From the NCBI GenBank assembly GCA_002803225.1, contig NXFV01002030.1, forward strand, positions 31,366 to 95,365: a DNA stretch of 64,000 nt. The letters run 5' to 3'. The stretch is from Gamarada debralockiae. Lineage: Eukaryota > Ascomycota > Leotiomycetes > Helotiales > Hyphodiscaceae. A model generated the notes under the pieces. It ran no database searches, was not told the origin of the DNA, and saw only the letters and a list, made by a program, of their open reading frames with translations. The first letter of the stretch is position 1. Every line of letters begins with the position of its first letter. The translations under genes and the position numbers were made by a program. Shown piece by piece: positions 60,686-64,000 of this stretch.

Positions 60686-60840
60686 GTCGTGAGTTGTGAC
60701 ATTTTTTCTAAAAAAAAAGTTTCCCCAGACCAAAATTTATCCGGAGGTTGAAGAACAAATCGCCGACGTGGGGTCTTGAAATTCCACCCCACTCACACGA
60801 CCTTCACGACAGCTGCAATTGCACCTCATGATCTGCAGAG

Positions 60841-61379
60841 ATGTCGAAGGGACATCTGAGTAATGAAGACGTATGCATTATCTCCTTAGACTTTTAATCA
60901 GTCACTAACAGCGCAAACAGTTCTTCCAGCAACTCTCCGCCCTCTTCGACGAGCGACGACAAAAAGACCACGGCTCCATCTTCCTGACTCAAAAGCGCAG
61001 TACGTCCAACACATCTCCTACCGATTCCCAGCAAGTTCTGACAAGTCCTTATACAGTGTCATATGGCGAAGATACAGACGTAGAAACACCCACATCAGCG
61101 GGGCTATTCCCCGATCTCCATCCCTCCAAACCACTACCTGTCATAATCCGAGCTACGAACGGCAAGTCGAAGGAGAAGAGAAATAACAAGGTCAAGCTGT
61201 CGACGATTGTGGAAAGCGATGCATTAGATGGCTTTTTTGCGAGGTATGCGGAAGTTTGCAAGTTAGGGATGTCGGGCCTGAAGAAGAGGGATCGGAGTAA
61301 GGCGAAGGAGAAATTGAAGGCGAAGAAGAAGAAACAGGCGGGTGCTGCTGGAGGGGGGGAGGAGGCCAAAAAGGCATAG
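60841..61379 (+). CDS. SRP14: Signal recognition particle subunit SRP14
   Basis: Exons 60841-60870, 60921-60999 and 61057-61379, 143 residues. Splicing gives MSKGHLSNEDFFQQLSALFDERRQKDHGSIFLTQKRMSYGEDTD, with the SRP14 hallmark NEDFFxxLxxLFxxxxxxGSIFLTQKR. LPVIIRATNGKSK and VKLSTIVESDALDGFFARYAEVCKLGMSGLKKRDR follow, matching the alpha-beta-beta-beta-alpha fold. A Lys/Ala-rich tail (KAKEKLKAKKKKQAGAAGG) ends the protein, as in other fungi. SRP14 is part of the Alu domain that slows translation while the nascent chain is brought to the ER. All three exons are short and would be missed without splicing; both introns are 50-57 nt and canonical. Confidence 0.95.
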
Positions 61380-62022
61380 AGGGGGTTTACAGAAAATTTG
61401 GGTTGGGCTGGCATCTCTGAAGGAAAGAAGCATTGCTTGAGGATCTACCAACAAGACGTTTTGATCATCCGCGCTTTCAGTGATTGAGTTCTATGGTGTG
61501 TCAAGGACATAGCCGGTCAAGATGTCATTTATCAATCCCTGAAATTGGCGGAACGATTTGCATTTGATATTCTCTGAATACAAATACATGTGAACCTCAT
61601 TGCACAAATTCAGCGCTCTACAACTGTACAGTCCACCAAAGGACTAGCCTACTTCAACGCCATTGCTGATTTCTCTCATACCTTATAATCCTCCTTCAAC
61701 CTCCACTCATCCAAACGTATCCTACACTAGCCAGTCCTTCCTCAAACCTTCGATTCGACCTATAGAGGCACGGTCAGCAAGGCTACTGTCTAGGGACAGC
61801 GCCGAAGTAGAACCTACCAAAGCTGACCTATCTATAATAGAAAAAAATCCTTGCGTACCCTTTTTCAAGTAAGCGTCCAAATGCCTGCAGCTTGGGGCCT
61901 ACTGCCATACTCAAAATCTCGCTATTGGTGTTGTTACAGGAGTTCCTTCCTTTCTAAGGTATTTTCAAGTAGGGGTCGGGCATTCGTATTGTGTCGGAAC
62001 GACAGATTGGTCTGCTGAAACT
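61380..62022. other. Convergent intergenic region
   Basis: About 640 bases between the SRP14 stop and the stop of the next gene. The first 300 bases are the likely SRP14 3' UTR. The 69-codon frame at 61663 has no motif. Confidence 0.5.
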
Positions 62023-63259
62023 TCATGGTCTTGCTTGGGTCGCTGGTTTTGTGCTTTGGTCTTCGATTTTGAAGAGATCGGGATCATCATATCTTGCCAG
62101 AAGACGACTTAAGGACTCATCATCGATATCGTGGAACTCAAGACCGGCCTTAGGCTCTAATTAGCACAGTGATAGACAGAGATGGAAGAAGACTCCAACT
62201 TACAAAATCTGGAACAGGAGGAAACTCTTGTTGTTGACACAACGGGAGGTCGACACTTTGTTGGAGCAGCCACTCTTGAGGCTGCTCTAGAGACGGATCT
62301 ACTTGTACACTTGCCGAACCGTCACCAAACATTCCTTGATTCTGAGAATCGTGTAGACCTTGCCAGTTACCGAATGCATTCTGTGGCGAAGCAATCTGAA
62401 ATTGCATTTCTTGGCTCTGATAATTGAAGGCTGGTGCAGGCTGATTGAACTGATCATACCCTAAATCCCCAGAGTTGTAATCATATTGTTGGAAGACAGG
62501 ATTCAGCGGCTGCTGTTGAAAAACCGGAGTTGCGACCATCGCCGACGGAGTAGGCACTGAAGCTCTGGTATGCTCAATCTTCAATCTCTTATTCATCCCT
62601 TTACCCATACCAGCCTCCGGCATTCTTCTCTTGAATCCCCATAACGAGCCATCTTTCTCCTTCTCCGCACTCCCCTTGCCCTCCACCTTCCCAGTCCCAC
62701 AACCTGCACACACCCCCAACGCACCACAAAACCAACACAACCCCGCCTTCTCAACCCTCGTTCGTCGTTCCTCCATTCTAAACTCCTCCAACCCCTCTAC
62801 AATAAACGCCTTATCAAGCACCGGCCGCATCTCCTCTCTCTCAATACCCCCTTTGCCCGTTAGATTTGCAACACATCTCCAACAAGCCCCCCTATCTCGT
62901 TGCTGCACATCTTTGGCTTCGTACCCCGAGATCTGGACGCAGAGTTCTTTGGGACATTTCTGTCGCGGCCAGCCGTCGGGACAAGAGGGCAATTTCTCGA
63001 CTGAAACGTAGATGCGGCGGCAGCAGGGGAGCGTAAAGGAAGTTACTTGGCACATTAAATGGCGCTTGGTGCGTTGATTGATATGTGGTTCGTCTTGAGT
63101 TGTATTACTTCCTGGGGTTGAAGGTTGCGGTGGGCGAGTTTGGATTGGGAGGATGAGGAAGTCTTCGTCGTATGTCGGCCCTTGTGAGTCTCGTCTTGAG
63201 TCGTGTCGCTTTTGCCTCCAGAGATTGGGGTAAAGGAGCTCGTAGCTGATGCTTTCCAA
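62023..63259 (-). CDS. Hypothetical protein with Cys-rich, probably zinc-binding region
   Basis: Exons 62204-63259 and 62023-62154, 395 residues; the intron (GTAAGT...TTAGAG, 49 nt) is phase 0. The N-terminal half has many Cys/His: HLMCQVTSFTLPCCRRIYV, CPDGWPRQKCPKELCVQ, RGACWRCVANLTG and KAGLCWFCGALGVCAGCGTG. Several CxxC pairs suggest two or more zinc sites. The linker has a basic stretch (KRRMPEAGMGKGMNKRLKIEH), possibly nuclear. The C-terminal part is Gln/Asn/Pro-rich (VFQQQPLNPVFQQYDYN...), as in fungal activation or disordered regions. After splicing it ends EFHDIDDESLSRLLARYDDPDLFKIEDQ, which is acidic and looks conserved. No known family is recognised; a chromatin or transcription role is only a guess. 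Confidence 0.7.
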
Positions 63260-64000
63260 ACGGTATGTTCGCTGTGGACACTCCCCTTAAGATGTCGCTC
63301 CCTGTACTGCTCCTTGCCTCTAATATGATGGTAAACAAGTTTGTATTTGATAATCTGGGAATGGTATGTGATAGTAAAGTCAGCGTTTAAAGATATTCAA
63401 GTCGTGGTTGAAAGATTCAGAGATCGTGGTTGAAGATTCAGAGAAAGAGGAAGTGAGCTGATATTTATGACTAGTTTTGTATGACTAGAAAGGGGTAGGG
63501 CCATAGAGATAAGTGAATATTCTGAGTTAATACATAGCTAGCTGTATGAATCACAGCCTCTTGTTCTTGGTAACGTTTGGGCAATCCATGTCACTGGACT
63601 ACGACCTCGAGGATATGATTGTTTAGTATGATAGCGGGATTACTCCCTTTGAATCAAAAATGAGGGTTCGAGTTCTGCAGTAGTGCTTTACTCTTTTGTT
63701 AGCTGAAGTAGGTCACGGCGTAGGGATTGGCCTTGATGAAAAGAAAAGGGTAGACTCAGCGAGGTGGGATATCGTAGACTACTGCGTCGACATATTTCAC
63801 AACATCGCAGCAGGGACTGTTCTCAAAATCATCGTATTTGTTTGCCGCATTATCTGCATCTAAAATCAACGAGCAGTTGGTTCCAAGCTGAGTAGGAAAA
63901 CTTTTATGAGAAAGACACCATGCCCACCCCCCTTCCATGACATTGTGCATCCTCCATGTGTCCGCGAATAAAAGTAAGTTTGCCAAAAAAAAAAAAAAAA
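63260..64000. other. Intergenic to window edge, poly-A end
   Basis: About 740 bases. The first 150 bases are the leader side of the Cys-rich gene. A minus-strand 76-codon frame at 63756-63986 with several Cys has no proven gene structure. The window stops in a run of at least 16 A residues after TTTGCC, which could be a low-complexity tract or an old retroelement tail. Confidence 0.45.

Noticed and set aside
63601..63700. tRNA-like GGTTCGAGTTC with TAGTATGATAGC upstream
   Set aside because: The T-arm and acceptor stem do not pair, so no cloverleaf can be drawn; chance resemblance to A and B boxes is likely.
63756..63986. 76-codon minus-strand frame with several Cys
   Set aside because: The starting Met lies within low-complexity sequence at the window edge and no signal peptide or splice partner is clear; it may be part of a gene beyond the edge.

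Overview
The window is nuclear DNA from a filamentous ascomycete. Most genes carry short GT-AG introns of about 45-60 nt with CTAAC/CTGAC-like branch sites. The protein set includes HET-domain proteins, a Clr5-domain protein, a CYP52-type P450, augmin, Whi5/Nrm1 and LDB17/SPIN90. The style of the proteins suggests Pezizomycotina, possibly Leotiomycetes; that placement is inference. Most exon structures below were checked for reading phase across every junction.

Left part (1-10 kb): an accessory-looking tract. It starts with the N-terminal part of a YIL108W-type zinc metallopeptidase that runs off the left edge. A three-exon HET-domain gene, a decayed secreted Asp-zincin (M35-like) protease relic, an imperfect tandem repeat array and an intact 172-bp pogo-type MITE follow.

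Core housekeeping block (10-42 kb): a WHI5/NRM1-like repressor, a CYP52-type P450, a small LPLEIR-motif protein, the nucleoporin POM152, a BAP1/UCH37-type ubiquitin hydrolase, an FBXO21-like F-box/transglutaminase-core/YccV protein, an SLM1-like PH protein, LDB17/SPIN90, an ER DnaJC3/p58IPK co-chaperone, an augmin HAUS1-like subunit, VAC14, and a cytochrome-b5 fusion sphingolipid desaturase. Several of these serve membrane and cortical biology: POM152 (nuclear envelope), SLM1 and VAC14 (phosphoinositides), LDB17 (endocytic actin) and the desaturase (sphingolipids).

Second accessory tract (43-57 kb): a small His/Gly-rich CxxC protein, a shattered HET gene, a six-cysteine small-protein candidate, a small CxxC protein, and a Clr5-domain gene interrupted by one TAG. 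The mitochondrial dihydrolipoyl dehydrogenase gene (LPD1) follows. Its three long introns hold about nine copies of a 25-bp dyad (AATCGTTCA-N7-TGAGCGATT), and the gene is flanked on both sides by rearranged LPD1 fragments, one of which reads straight across an exon-exon junction. This is the most unusual structure in the window.

Right part (57-64 kb): an F-box-like hypothetical gene, SGD1/NOM1 (ribosome biogenesis) divergent from SRP14 over 155 bp, and a zinc-binding-like hypothetical protein. The window ends in a poly-A run.
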